In this document: positions 12,948-12,979 of the stretch, piece by piece | Layout: each line of letters opens with the position of its first letter | Position numbering within the stretch: the stretch's first letter is position 1 | Assembly (NCBI GenBank): GCA_016874895.1 | Contig: VGSX01000079.1 | Location: 1 to 12,979, forward strand | Length of the DNA stretch: 12,979 nucleotides | Direction: 5' to 3' | Source of the DNA: Deltaproteobacteria bacterium | GTDB taxonomy: Bacteria; Desulfobacterota; Desulfobaccia; Desulfobaccales; Desulfobaccaceae | The notes under the pieces: generated by a model | Told to the model about the DNA's origin: nothing | Database searches by the model: none | The model's input: only the letters and a program-made list of their open reading frames with translations | Translations under genes and position numbers: made by a program

Positions 12948-12979
12948 ATTGTAGTATAAGAATAGTGAGGGCTCGTATT

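Overview
The window is GC-rich and looks like a chromosome segment of an anaerobic, LPS-bearing Gram-negative bacterium, most likely a Desulfobacterota (old Deltaproteobacteria) lineage. This placement is inference. It rests on LPS core genes (rfaE2-type heptose adenylyltransferase, waaA), an AmmeMemoRadiSam radical SAM enzyme, an IHF-alpha-type protein, a membrane polyferredoxin and a Cys-rich DUF3786 protein. I see no phage genes, transposase, CRISPR array, tRNA or rRNA.

Layout. Bases 1-263 have no assignable gene. From 264 to 4137 all genes are on the minus strand: rfaE2 and comF overlap by 8 bases; ychF follows after a 207-base gap carrying two simple or palindromic repeats; then a 147-base inverted-repeat element; then a radical SAM enzyme (AmrS) with a twin-arginine-like leader. 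The gap 4138-4594 holds a ~208-base segment that folds on paper into a long rod, a 6S-RNA-like candidate. ihfA (minus) follows, with a good sigma70 promoter. Next is a tightly coupled minus-strand operon: a 43-aa membrane protein ending in a CLSC motif, a NapH-like membrane polyferredoxin, and a histone-deacetylase-family hydrolase; the junctions overlap by 1 and 4 bases. Divergent from it is a small ArsR-family repressor with the same 14-base AT palindrome on both sides of the gene. Then come a DUF3786 protein and an RlmI-type 23S rRNA methyltransferase (both minus). On the plus strand are a DUF2939-like anchored protein, a TIGR01777 epimerase-like protein, and waaA.

How they work together. 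rfaE2 (ADP-heptose supply) and waaA (Kdo transfer to lipid A) belong to LPS inner-core assembly but sit in separate units. ychF, ihfA, rlmI and comF are housekeeping. The most system-like block is 5032-7305: redox membrane proteins plus a deacetylase-like enzyme, beside an ArsR regulator that lacks the classic metal-binding CxC and has duplicated operator-like sites. Its function is not known to me. The strongest unexplained non-coding signals are the rod-shaped RNA candidate at 4315-4522 and the dispersed inverted-repeat family at 2808-2954 and 6872-6919. No calculation or database search was possible; family calls rest on motifs recognised by eye.
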